From the NCBI GenBank assembly GCA_964449305.1, contig CAYUYM010000163.1:1-7675 (forward strand): a stretch of DNA of 7,675 nt, written 5' to 3'. Each line of letters opens with the position of its first letter. Positions within the stretch are counted from its first letter, which is position 1. Source of the stretch: CAYUYM01 sp964449305 (lineage in GTDB: Bacteria > Bacteroidota > Ignavibacteria > SZUA-365 > CAYQST01). The position numbers and the translations under genes are program-made. Under the pieces are notes generated by a model, which worked only from the letters and a program-made list of their open reading frames with translations, had not been told where the DNA came from and searched no databases. This document shows positions 1 through 7,034 of this stretch, piece by piece.

Positions 1-1386
1 TTGTATTTCTTTGATTTTGAAACTGTTTTTCCTGCCATTCCTGTTCTGGACGAGGAACTGTGATTCTGTGACCTTCACATGGTGGGGATTGTTGTCGAAG
101 TCGATGCCAAGGATGTAGGTGGTCAGGATCGAAAGCAGTGATACAAATATGGCGCCGATGGTGATGCTGCGTGCGTGGCGCGCAAGGACGTTCACCATGC
201 GTTGCGTCATGGGTACGAGGTGCATTCTGACCACCTCGCGATGATTGCAGACATCGTCGAGGCTTGTAACTGGAATGAGATTCAGGGATCGGTGCGGATA
301 CTTCTGGCAAAGCTTATCAAGACGCTCCTGTGCCGACTGTTCGTTCCCCTTGGGCAGTATGAAGCGTTCGGAGGGAGAGTGGAAGACTGCCTCAAGCTTT
401 TCGCAGATCGAATCATTCGAGACGGCGAGTACAGCGCCTGCCGCATCAATTGCTCCTGTGAACACGCATCCATCGGCGATGGAGAGGTGCAATGGATCCC
501 GTGATTGCCGTGACAGCGTGCAGGCCAGCAACGTTGCCAGCCCCAGGCTGTAGGAGGTTCCATTGACCAATGCAGAGGTGTCGGAAAAGGTGGCCACCAC
601 GGAATGTGGGTGTCGGGGTTGATGAAGGATGAAGCGTCTGCTCACCTGTTCCGCCGCCTGGCACACGCGTTCCAGGTTGACTCTGGAGTATTCGTCGTCG
701 ATCCCCTGGATCGTAAGCTTCAGGCCTCCCGCCTTCTGCTCCGCCCCGGATGCGTCCACCACCAGGCGCAGCGTGACGAGCCGGCCATGCTGTCGGAAAT
801 CCTGGATCCCTCCACCACTGATGTCCTGTTCGACAACGGGGATCCAGACGGTGCCGGCATGACGCTCTGTCGCGACATCCCATGCCCGTGCCATCGCCAC
901 GACATGTTCTGCCACTGATGCATCAAGTCCGGGATGAGCGAGAAGCGCGTCAAGAACCTCCCGGGGACTTCCATCCTTGGAGAGTGCGGCCCGGAAAATC
1001 GATCGTTCCTCGACCGGCAGGGATTGGTCAGGTTCCCCGACAAGGCTCCATGCCGCGAATTCCCTTCCATGCAACAGGTCCAGCATTGCATCGATGGACA
1101 TCTGATCAGCGATCAGGGGGACCTGTCGCCCGCATCGCTCGATTGATTGCGCAAGGTGGTGATAGAACTCCGGAGGGACGCCGGCATGTGGAAGCCTCCG
1201 TATGGCTTTGCCGAGCAGGTCGAGCGTTTCGAGCACCAGCAATCGACAGCGTTGAGGATCCTCGATTTCCAGGATCTCATCAAGGAAGCGCCACAGGACC
1301 TCCGCGGTGTTACGGGGCGATTGCGGAAGGTAGTTGAGTTGCTCCCGCATCCGTTCATACCGTTCAAGAATGTCCTTGGCACGCAT
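1..1386 (-). CDS. Membrane-anchored Lon-like (S16) peptidase-domain protein, 3' end outside the window
   Basis: The frame is open for 462 codons from ATG at 1386 to the left edge without a stop; an in-frame TAG lies just upstream, so the start is well bounded. Residues 1-175 look helical and match nothing I know. Residues about 180-385 read like the Lon proteolytic domain in order: strand KLTIQG (223-228) and a helix (238-252), matching the KLTLTG-and-helix part of Lon; NGTSYSLGLAT (275-285), matching DGPSAG; FTGAI (309-313), matching MTGEI; EKLEAV (329-334), matching EKLLAA; ILPKGNE (343-349); and IPVTSLDDV (371-379), matching HPVKRIEEV. The putative nucleophile is Ser278 and the putative general base Lys330, so the dyad is kept, with a longer loop between them than in E. 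coli Lon. No Walker motifs or AAA+ module are present. A hydrophobic helix at about 408-427, preceded by R403 and R406, predicts a cytoplasmic protease and an extracytoplasmic C-terminus. Activity is inferred; a non-catalytic Lon fold remains possible. Confidence 0.78.
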   Translation of the reverse strand, partial: MRAKDILERYERMREQLNYLPQSPRNTAEVLWRFLDEILEIEDPQRCRLLVLETLDLLGKAIRRLPHAGVPPEFYHHLAQSIERCGRQVPLIADQMSIDAMLDLLHGREFAAWSLVGEPDQSLPVEERSIFRAALSKDGSPREVLDALLAHPGLDASVAEHVVAMARAWDVATERHAGTVWIPVVEQDISGGGIQDFRQHGRLVTLRLVVDASGAEQKAGGLKLTIQGIDDEYSRVNLERVCQAAEQVSRRFILHQPRHPHSVVATFSDTSALVNGTSYSLGLATLLACTLSRQSRDPLHLSIADGCVFTGAIDAAGAVLAVSNDSICEKLEAVFHSPSERFILPKGNEQSAQERLDKLCQKYPHRSLNLIPVTSLDDVCNHREVVRMHLVPMTQRMVNVLARHARSITIGAIFVSLLSILTTYILGIDFDNNPHHVKVTESQFLVQNRNGRKNSFKIKEIQ

Positions 1387-1478
1387 CAATGGTTCTTCGG
1401 CAATCTATTGCGTCGGTCACATGATTCGCCAGATCGGTCGGCTTATCCGGTGTGCCCTTCACCGGGTACATGCGAGCT

Positions 1479-2336
1479 TCAGGTGTAGAACAGGGCGGTC
1501 TGGGATGCAGGCAAGTCACTCCATGGCAGTGAGCACACGCCTTCGTGAAACTCCAATATCGTGGTGTCGCCACCATCGACCAATTGCATGAAGCGAAGCT
1601 GGCCTGCGGCAATGCCGCATGCGCCGTGAACAACGAGGTTTGATCCTTCGCGTTGCAGGGTGAGTTCCCATGCATCTGAAGTGAAGGTGAACTGTCCGGT
1701 TTCGACCAGCACACGATTGACGTCCTCGGGAAGATGGAACGTTGCGACCGGAAGATGGATGAAGGCATGGAGATCCGACATCGCCACATCATCGGAGAGG
1801 GACAAACGAATCTCTCCCGAACTGTCGGCGGGCCAGGCTCCGGGGATGCCGTCGAAGGAGATGACAGGATGGTCGTAACATGTTGCATTGTCTGACATGA
1901 TCTGGCCGAGCACCTGGCCGGTGTCATTGTCCCGCACAATGCGAACGAGGGATGCCTTGTCGTGCGATGTCAATGTTCCGATCACGGTGAAGCGCTGTCG
2001 CGACTGGCTGTCCTGCGCGGCCAGGGCGATGACATTCGAGAAGGCAGGCTGGACAGACCTGCCGACTTTGTGCGCGTGGAGCTCGATGACTCTCGGCGAT
2101 GCAGGATGAAGCGGTGTCGATGCCCGTTGAGCCAACTCGATCATGCTGTCCGTGATCCCCGATGTCGACAGCTCACCTTCGATCAGGCGTACAAACATCC
2201 GATGGTCCCGGACAATGTCCGCGCACAGCCTGCATCCCCGCAGGTGCTCGAACACTGCGCTCCGTGTCGCCTCATCGAGATGGGGCGACTCAGTGGCAAA
2301 GAGTTCAAGGTTGTCAGGTGATGGATGCATGGTCAT
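1479..2336 (-). CDS. Zinc-finger (zf-HC2-like) protein with beta-rich C-terminus, possible anti-sigma factor or adaptor
   Basis: The 285-residue protein begins with a short helical segment carrying H31-x3-C35-x2-C38, the spacing seen in zf-HC2 domains of anti-sigma factors. Unlike classical membrane anti-sigma factors, it has no hydrophobic segment after the finger. Residues about 115-285 look rich in beta strands (for example TVIGTL, LVRIVRD, EIRLSLSD, FTFTSDAWELTLQ) and may form Ig-like or beta-sandwich units. The gene lies 68 bp downstream of the sigma-like gene and 92 bp upstream of the Lon-like gene on the same strand, so co-transcription is likely. No clear Shine-Dalgarno precedes ATG 2336; ATG 2330, two codons in, is an equally plausible start. 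The finger motif is seen directly. The anti-sigma role is inferred from the motif and from the neighbour, and a scaffold or ligand-binding role is the main alternative. Confidence 0.72.
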   Translation of the reverse strand: MTMHPSPDNLELFATESPHLDEATRSAVFEHLRGCRLCADIVRDHRMFVRLIEGELSTSGITDSMIELAQRASTPLHPASPRVIELHAHKVGRSVQPAFSNVIALAAQDSQSRQRFTVIGTLTSHDKASLVRIVRDNDTGQVLGQIMSDNATCYDHPVISFDGIPGAWPADSSGEIRLSLSDDVAMSDLHAFIHLPVATFHLPEDVNRVLVETGQFTFTSDAWELTLQREGSNLVVHGACGIAAGQLRFMQLVDGGDTTILEFHEGVCSLPWSDLPASQTALFYT

Positions 2337-2404
2337 TGGTGGATCGGCTGATGGTCTTCGAACATGGGGATATACGCACGACGGTCAACTTCGCAAAAAA
2401 ATTG

Positions 2405-3460
2405 TCAGGAGAAAAATTGCCGACCCCTCTTGATGAACAGTTGCCGCACCACCTTGAGGAAGTAGCGCAATTGATTCTTTCTCCAGGCGGTGTCACCGTT
2501 GCACGGCATTGCACGAAAATGGATGTCGAAGTACCAATCCACCGGAGACTCCTGACCATCCAACAGCTCACGGAGATACTGATGAGCAGCCTCGGTGAAA
2601 CAGGCCGCCTGGTCGGTGGTGATCTCCTCCCGCATGAGATACCCGTGTAACACGGTGTCCACACCTTCCTGAACGATGGATGGGACAAGAGCGAGAAGGT
2701 CGTTGCGGATCATGGTTGCCTCGATGTGCATCTCGTCCGATTCCTCCATCTCGAAACGCAGGACGAAATAGTCCCGCAGGGTTCGGACGATGACCGACAA
2801 TGGGAGGATGCGCCGATGGCTTGTCTGACCATCCAGAATGTCGAAGATGTGTTCGATCAGGTCAGCCGCTGAATCGGATGCCGGGTGGAGATCGAAGAGG
2901 TCGGCAAGAAGTGATTCAGCAGGATACTCCGGGAGCTCGCAATGAAGCTCTTCCACTGCGGCACGATGGATGAGCGTCTCGTGGAAACCCTGCATTGAGT
3001 GGCAGGCACTTTCATGAATGTGGTCGGAAACATTGCGAAGCACCTTCTTGTACCACGGATCCAACTCGCCGAGGACCTGCGGCACCGAGTTCTCCACGGA
3101 TTGCGTCACCAGCGCGCGGAATGCACGGGTGAAATCATCAGCATCGGGATGGGCGTTGGATTGAAGAATGGTGGCCAGTCCATTTCGTATTCTGGGACAG
3201 AGGGACGTGTCATCGGGAAGAAACAGAATTGTGATGCAACGGATGGCGACATCATGGAGCGAATACCCGGCATCTTCGAAGCGGGGAAAGTACTGCCAAT
3301 AGCGCAGTCGGAGATAGGCTTTCGCCACAGCGGTGGCGTGGCGGACGAGACTAAGGATGTCGGCATTGGTCAAATCGTCCCGCATCACTGCGGCAAGCAC
3401 ATCTGGAATGTCGCCATTGGGAACCTTGATCATGCGATGCCAGGATTGGTTCAACGTCAT
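2405..3460 (-). CDS. Putative divergent sigma-factor-like regulatory protein
   Basis: The 351-residue protein is soluble and mostly helical, with no signal peptide or membrane segment. Residues about 31-84 resemble a sigma-70 region 2 helix pair: a helix through VAKAYLRLRYW, then FEDAGYSLHDVAIRCITILF, in the position where sigma factors carry their D-A-E-D-L-x-Q-E-type helix. The last 50 residues are basic (WRKNQLRYFLKVVRQLFIKR) and could contribute to nucleic-acid binding, but I cannot align a convincing region 4. The length exceeds that of an ECF sigma factor. ATG 3460 is the only reasonable start, since an in-frame TGA lies about 30 bp upstream. It is the first gene of the minus-strand cluster and is followed by a zinc-finger gene, an order typical of sigma/anti-sigma pairs. 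The open frame is solid; the sigma-like function is a weak inference from partial similarity and context. Confidence 0.62.
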   Translation of the reverse strand: MTLNQSWHRMIKVPNGDIPDVLAAVMRDDLTNADILSLVRHATAVAKAYLRLRYWQYFPRFEDAGYSLHDVAIRCITILFLPDDTSLCPRIRNGLATILQSNAHPDADDFTRAFRALVTQSVENSVPQVLGELDPWYKKVLRNVSDHIHESACHSMQGFHETLIHRAAVEELHCELPEYPAESLLADLFDLHPASDSAADLIEHIFDILDGQTSHRRILPLSVIVRTLRDYFVLRFEMEESDEMHIEATMIRNDLLALVPSIVQEGVDTVLHGYLMREEITTDQAACFTEAAHQYLRELLDGQESPVDWYFDIHFRAMPCNGDTAWRKNQLRYFLKVVRQLFIKRGRQFFS

Positions 3461-3650
3461 GGAACAAACTGCACAATTTCCTGAAAAAACTCAACCGGAT
3501 TTTCCGGATCGCAAACGGCCGGAAGTATACCCTCGTGCATATGGCTTTGCCGAGGGCCAGCCCGCATCACATCTGATTCTCTCATCCGGCTGCGGCAGAC
3601 TCCCACTCAACTGCGGACCCTTCTTCAAACAACCAAACCACGAGCTGGAA
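3461..3650. promoter_or_regulatory. Divergent intergenic region expected to hold promoters for both operons
   Basis: This 190-bp stretch separates the start codons of the minus-strand regulatory cluster and the plus-strand envelope operon, so promoters for both should lie here. On the minus strand a TATACT hexamer (3524-3529) resembles a -10 box, but I find no matching -35 box at the usual distance. The plus-strand lipoprotein frame stays open through the region back to ATG 3459. I do not treat that as coding because the signal sequence would then be buried about 100 residues inside. No terminator-like hairpin is visible. Confidence 0.4.
3495..3523. repeat. Cluster of CCGGA repeats in the divergent intergenic region
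   Basis: CCGGAT occurs at 3495-3500 and again at 3504-3509, separated by TTT, and CCGGA follows at 3519-3523. The first pair also reads as an inverted repeat (CCGGA-TTT-TCCGG). The cluster lies 35-63 bp upstream of the sigma-like gene start and about 130-155 bp upstream of the lipoprotein start. It could be an operator for either operon. The repeat is directly visible, its function is unknown, and short GC-rich repeats can arise by chance. Confidence 0.25.
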
Positions 3651-4709
3651 ATGAAGCAAACACGCATGGCGTCGTACAAGCTGCGTTTGATCCCACGCAT
3701 ACGGGCCAGGCATCTCACCTCGCCATTGGTGCTGATCACTGTCCTGCTCCTCAACGGATGCTGTTCATCCAACAGCCTGGTCGAGAGGAGCCCGGGGCGT
3801 GATGACTCGTCTGGCGTGTACTGGCACCTTGCGTTGAAACAGCCCGTGTTTGACCGCTGTTCCAACCAGTCCCGGCAGTCCTTCGTCCTCACTGAGCCAC
3901 CCCAACACATCGTCGTCGGCTCGGAGGGGATCATCCGGTTCTGTGTTCTGTGCCCATCGACGGGACTGCCTCAGTCCTTTGTTGTCAATGCACGTGACAT
4001 TGACACTCTGACGCATTCCGGGAACGACCGCACGCCACCTTGCACCGCCAATCCCGTCGAGCCGGTCCCGACATGCACACGCGTTCGTGATGGACTCCTC
4101 GCGTTTGACAAGGTGGAGTTTCGAGTCATGGGAGCGTACCGTGGGAAGCAGTCGGCCGTGTTTTATCCGGATGATGCGGGCGGGAAGGTCTGGCAGCCCG
4201 AAACCTTCGGCTTCGAAAGGGGAGGCACGGAGTTCACCATCGGTGGCGAGCTCGCGCTGATGTGGGACGTCCTTTCGCTTTCGAAGTCCACCGAGCTGCA
4301 GCTTGGCGTCATGGGTGGTGCCTGGCCGGTTGATGGTTCCATCTTCATCCCGACTGCCCTCCACCCGCGGATCACATTCAACAACAGACCGGAACCCCAT
4401 GGATGCTGGTGCGATCTCGACAACACCTGCGACACATGGTATGTATTCGGGGATGTCGGCTGGGTGCACGGTGGAAGCTCGGGCGTGTATTTCTATCATG
4501 AACCGTTTGAACGCCGCTTCTTCTGTGGACTTGGCCTGGGGTATGAGATGGCCCTCGGAAGGGATGTCGATCTGGGGATTGACATCGGCTGGCGCCTTAT
4601 CCACACACCGCTGCCACTCACGGATTGCTGTCCCGACGTCATTCGTCGTGATCGTGAACCGATACGAAAGACGCACAACTTACTCCTCCGCCTCGGTCTG
4701 ACGTTCTGA
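3651..4709 (+). CDS. Exported protein with lipoprotein-type signal and C-terminal outer-membrane beta-barrel-like domain
   Basis: From ATG 3651 the protein has 352 residues. A basic N-terminus (KLRLIPRIRARH) is followed by a hydrophobic core and a lipobox-like LLNGC with Cys37, so it is probably a lipoprotein. Residues about 40-150 form a soluble exported part with several cysteines. From about 155 to the end, alternating hydrophobic and polar strands (for example TIGGELALMWDVL, ELQLGVMGG, FFCGLGLGYEMAL, VDLGIDIGWRLI) and the final LLLRLGLTF with terminal Phe look like an outer-membrane beta-barrel. CWC and CC pairs sit in predicted loops. The start was chosen for its signal peptide; ATG 3666 is an alternative, and the frame extends upstream to 3333 but there overlaps the divergent gene. 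It is the first gene of a three-gene envelope operon. Exact function is unknown. Confidence 0.75.
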   Translation: MKQTRMASYKLRLIPRIRARHLTSPLVLITVLLLNGCCSSNSLVERSPGRDDSSGVYWHLALKQPVFDRCSNQSRQSFVLTEPPQHIVVGSEGIIRFCVLCPSTGLPQSFVVNARDIDTLTHSGNDRTPPCTANPVEPVPTCTRVRDGLLAFDKVEFRVMGAYRGKQSAVFYPDDAGGKVWQPETFGFERGGTEFTIGGELALMWDVLSLSKSTELQLGVMGGAWPVDGSIFIPTALHPRITFNNRPEPHGCWCDLDNTCDTWYVFGDVGWVHGGSSGVYFYHEPFERRFFCGLGLGYEMALGRDVDLGIDIGWRLIHTPLPLTDCCPDVIRRDREPIRKTHNLLLRLGLTF

Positions 4710-4743
4710 ATCCGGCACATGTTCCCTTCAATCCCATTGACAC

Positions 4744-4749
4744 AGAGGA
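4744..4749 (+). promoter_or_regulatory. Shine-Dalgarno sequence for the 754-residue lipoprotein gene
   Basis: AGAGGA lies four bases upstream of ATG 4754. It is the clearest ribosome binding site in the window and supports that start, which is also the one placing the signal peptide at the N-terminus. Confidence 0.5.
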
Positions 4750-4753
4750 TTCC

Positions 4754-7018
4754 ATGACAATCTCCGACAAAGCCCGCATCGGGACGATCTCCCTTGTGGC
4801 CTGCATCTTCTGGGTGTATGTCCTTTTCCTTCTCGCCGGATGCAGGGACAACGTCGCAAATCTCGGTCCCATGAAAACCCGGACACTCACCGTGCATGCA
4901 ATGCAGAAGGATCAGAATGGCCTTTGCACTCTCCCCGTGGAGGGGGCATCCATCGCCGTGATGCAGATGGATGCCGATGGGGAGCGCCAGGTGGCAACGC
5001 TGACCACCGACGCGAATGGCAGTGCGGTGCATACCGGCGATTGGCCGGTTGCAGGTGTCCAGATCAAGGTGGTGGGAACCTTCAGTGGCATGATCGCCTT
5101 CTCGCAGCCGGAGTTCATCAAGTACTGCCGCGACACATCGGTGACGGTGTGCTTCGATTCACGACCGCCGAACGACATCTGCTGCGACGCGGTGAATGAC
5201 AGCCTCAATCTCACCTTTCTCGACGAACGAGGAAGCAGTGAGCTTCGGAAGAACATGCCAAAGGATCTGAAGCGCTATACCATGCCGCTTTCGATTGCAC
5301 GCAACAGTTGTCGGGAAACGAATCTTTGTCTTTTTATCGACAGCCTCCCGTCAGCCCCGTTCACCATCTTCCAGGCCTTCGTCGTTTCAGGCACGCAGCC
5401 ACGCATGGTCACCCTGCCGATGTCGCGGGACAATCCTGTCGTGTTGCATCCAGGTGAAATCCTGAACGTGGTTTTCGCTGCGGGGACGGAAAACGTGGGC
5501 ATGTTTCATGGTGACTTCCTCTTCCGTGCCACCTGCTGCGACAGCGCGCAGCCCCCATCGACGATTCGCGTGCGGTGTGACGCCAGGGTTGTGGAAATGC
5601 AGTGCGCATGCCCGAGTCAGAAGAGTTACAACTTCACCGCGGGAGCAACTCCGATCGCCGCGGGGAGGGATGCTCTCTTCGATTTCGTCATCGACGATTT
5701 TCCGGCAGAGTGTGATCCCATCATTCTCGACAGCGTGAAGGCGGTGACGACTCCTGTGGTTGCATGGAGGATCCTCAATACATTGCCCGAAGCGCATCAC
5801 AATGGACGCGTGGTGTTGCGCACCACGTTCTCACCCACTGCTGCATGTGACTGTAAAGATACATGCACCCTGTACCTCCATCTGGCAAATGGTGTTCCCT
5901 GCACGCTGACAGTCTATTTCTCTGGCAGGGGCTGCCTCGATTCGTGTCCCACATTGGAACTCGATAAGGAGAAACTTGGGTTCTCCACCTCGCCCTGGAG
6001 GATCGCTGGCAAGAATGTGGCATTCTCGAGCCCGGAATGCAGGAGCACAGAAGTTTCAACGAACACCATTCTTCTCGGGCTGAACGAGGGATCATGTTGC
6101 GCACAGATGCGCGTCGGTATCGATGTGCGGGACGACGAGGCCACCAAGGTGGCGTCGAGGTATTTCGTTGTCACGCCGCGTTCATCAATCGCGGTTCCCA
6201 GAGGGGGGAGTGGAGCGCTCACTGTCCGGTTCACTGCACCGACGCTTCTGGAGTTCAACACGCTTTTCACCGACGGTTCGCGCGTACGTACCGGCACGGC
6301 TGCCGACAGCACGTTCACGATACGCATTCTCCTGTCGTCCACAGATTGTGGCATCACATGCTCACAGGAGATCATCTATTCGGTGGAGGTGTCGCAGGCA
6401 AGCGCCCTTTCACCCATCGGCAACCTCAGGGCATTCCGGCAGGTGACCGACCTTGTCAGCATCCCGGCATTTGAGGTGTGCCATGTGGATTCTGCAGGCA
6501 TCGGTCGCACACGTGGCATGGGCGATGGACAGGGCCGGGCCGTCTATCCGCCCTACTATGGCGACATCTGGGTGGATGTGGAGGATCCGTCCATTGCCTT
6601 CCCGCCCCTTCCGAAAAAGGACCCCGTACTTCTCCGCTCCACTGGATCCGCGTTCACCCACATACGGCGTATCGCCACGAATTACCCAGAAAACAATTTC
6701 GTCACCATTCAACCGATTCGGCTCTACCTTCAGTCGCTCCTCGCAGGCAATCCTGGTTATCTGAACGCTCCATCGCTGCCATTCACGCTGCCCATCACGG
6801 CGGCATCCATCCGGCCGGTGCCGGGTGAGGTCTATCTCTTGTCCGTCGACAGTCGATACCAAAGCACAAATCCGGAATTGAACGGAGCGACGCTCTCGTG
6901 CCAAATGGCACTTCTCTATGTTCGCAGCCGCACGGTGGGGCAGGGTGAGGAGAACGCCAACACGAACCACCAGTCAGGCATCGAGTTCCGCATCATCTAT
7001 CCCGTTCTCATCTACTAA
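4754..7018 (+). CDS. Large cysteine-rich multi-domain lipoprotein with Ig-like (choice-of-anchor/ASH-type) repeats
   Basis: The 754-residue protein has a signal peptide ending in a textbook lipobox, LLAGC, with Cys30. Residues about 41-110 resemble a carboxypeptidase-regulatory or Ig-like beta-sandwich (KTRTLTVHA, then VEGASIAVMQMDADG and TLTTDANGSA). Three related beta-rich modules follow, at about 143-282, 282-397 and 398-555. Each opens with a Cys-containing motif (CCDAV, CACPS, SCPTLEL) and ends in a strand-rich stretch such as CTLTVYFSGRGC, as in choice-of-anchor D and ASH-type domains. A distinct C-terminal domain (about 560-754) contains YYGDIWVDVED and ends IIYPVLIY. The protein has about 28 cysteines, including CC and CxC pairs, which suggests disulfides outside the cytoplasm. 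It lies 44 bp after the barrel-protein gene and 16 bp before the PD40 gene, so it is in the same operon. The role is probably structural or adhesive at the cell surface; no catalytic motif is visible. Confidence 0.8.
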   Translation: MTISDKARIGTISLVACIFWVYVLFLLAGCRDNVANLGPMKTRTLTVHAMQKDQNGLCTLPVEGASIAVMQMDADGERQVATLTTDANGSAVHTGDWPVAGVQIKVVGTFSGMIAFSQPEFIKYCRDTSVTVCFDSRPPNDICCDAVNDSLNLTFLDERGSSELRKNMPKDLKRYTMPLSIARNSCRETNLCLFIDSLPSAPFTIFQAFVVSGTQPRMVTLPMSRDNPVVLHPGEILNVVFAAGTENVGMFHGDFLFRATCCDSAQPPSTIRVRCDARVVEMQCACPSQKSYNFTAGATPIAAGRDALFDFVIDDFPAECDPIILDSVKAVTTPVVAWRILNTLPEAHHNGRVVLRTTFSPTAACDCKDTCTLYLHLANGVPCTLTVYFSGRGCLDSCPTLELDKEKLGFSTSPWRIAGKNVAFSSPECRSTEVSTNTILLGLNEGSCCAQMRVGIDVRDDEATKVASRYFVVTPRSSIAVPRGGSGALTVRFTAPTLLEFNTLFTDGSRVRTGTAADSTFTIRILLSSTDCGITCSQEIIYSVEVSQASALSPIGNLRAFRQVTDLVSIPAFEVCHVDSAGIGRTRGMGDGQGRAVYPPYYGDIWVDVEDPSIAFPPLPKKDPVLLRSTGSAFTHIRRIATNYPENNFVTIQPIRLYLQSLLAGNPGYLNAPSLPFTLPITAASIRPVPGEVYLLSVDSRYQSTNPELNGATLSCQMALLYVRSRTVGQGEENANTNHQSGIEFRIIYPVLIY

Positions 7019-7034
7019 CCGTCGCGGGCGCACC

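Noticed and set aside
1364..1471. A 35-codon minus-strand frame between the zinc-finger and Lon-like genes
   Set aside because: It overlaps the start of the Lon-like gene, has no clear ribosome binding site and shows no recognisable feature. I cannot support it as a gene.
175..1488. Several plus-strand open frames of 77-151 codons across this stretch
   Set aside because: They lie opposite the continuous 462-codon Lon-like frame and its upstream leader, and their translations show no family features.
1201..3554. The 15-mer TATGGCTTTGCCGAG occurs at 1201-1215 and 3540-3554
   Set aside because: One copy encodes part of the Lon-like protein and the other is in the divergent intergenic region. 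The flanks differ, and there are no further copies or element ends, so chance is the simplest explanation.
3333..3650. Upstream extension of the barrel-protein frame to ATG 3333 or 3459
   Set aside because: It would place the signal peptide about 65-105 residues inside the protein and overlap the divergent gene. ATG 3651 puts the signal at the N-terminus.
3765..4676. A 303-codon open frame on the minus strand opposite the barrel-protein gene
   Set aside because: Its translation lacks recognisable motifs, while the plus-strand frame has a signal sequence, barrel-like strands and operon context. It is most likely an antisense shadow frame.
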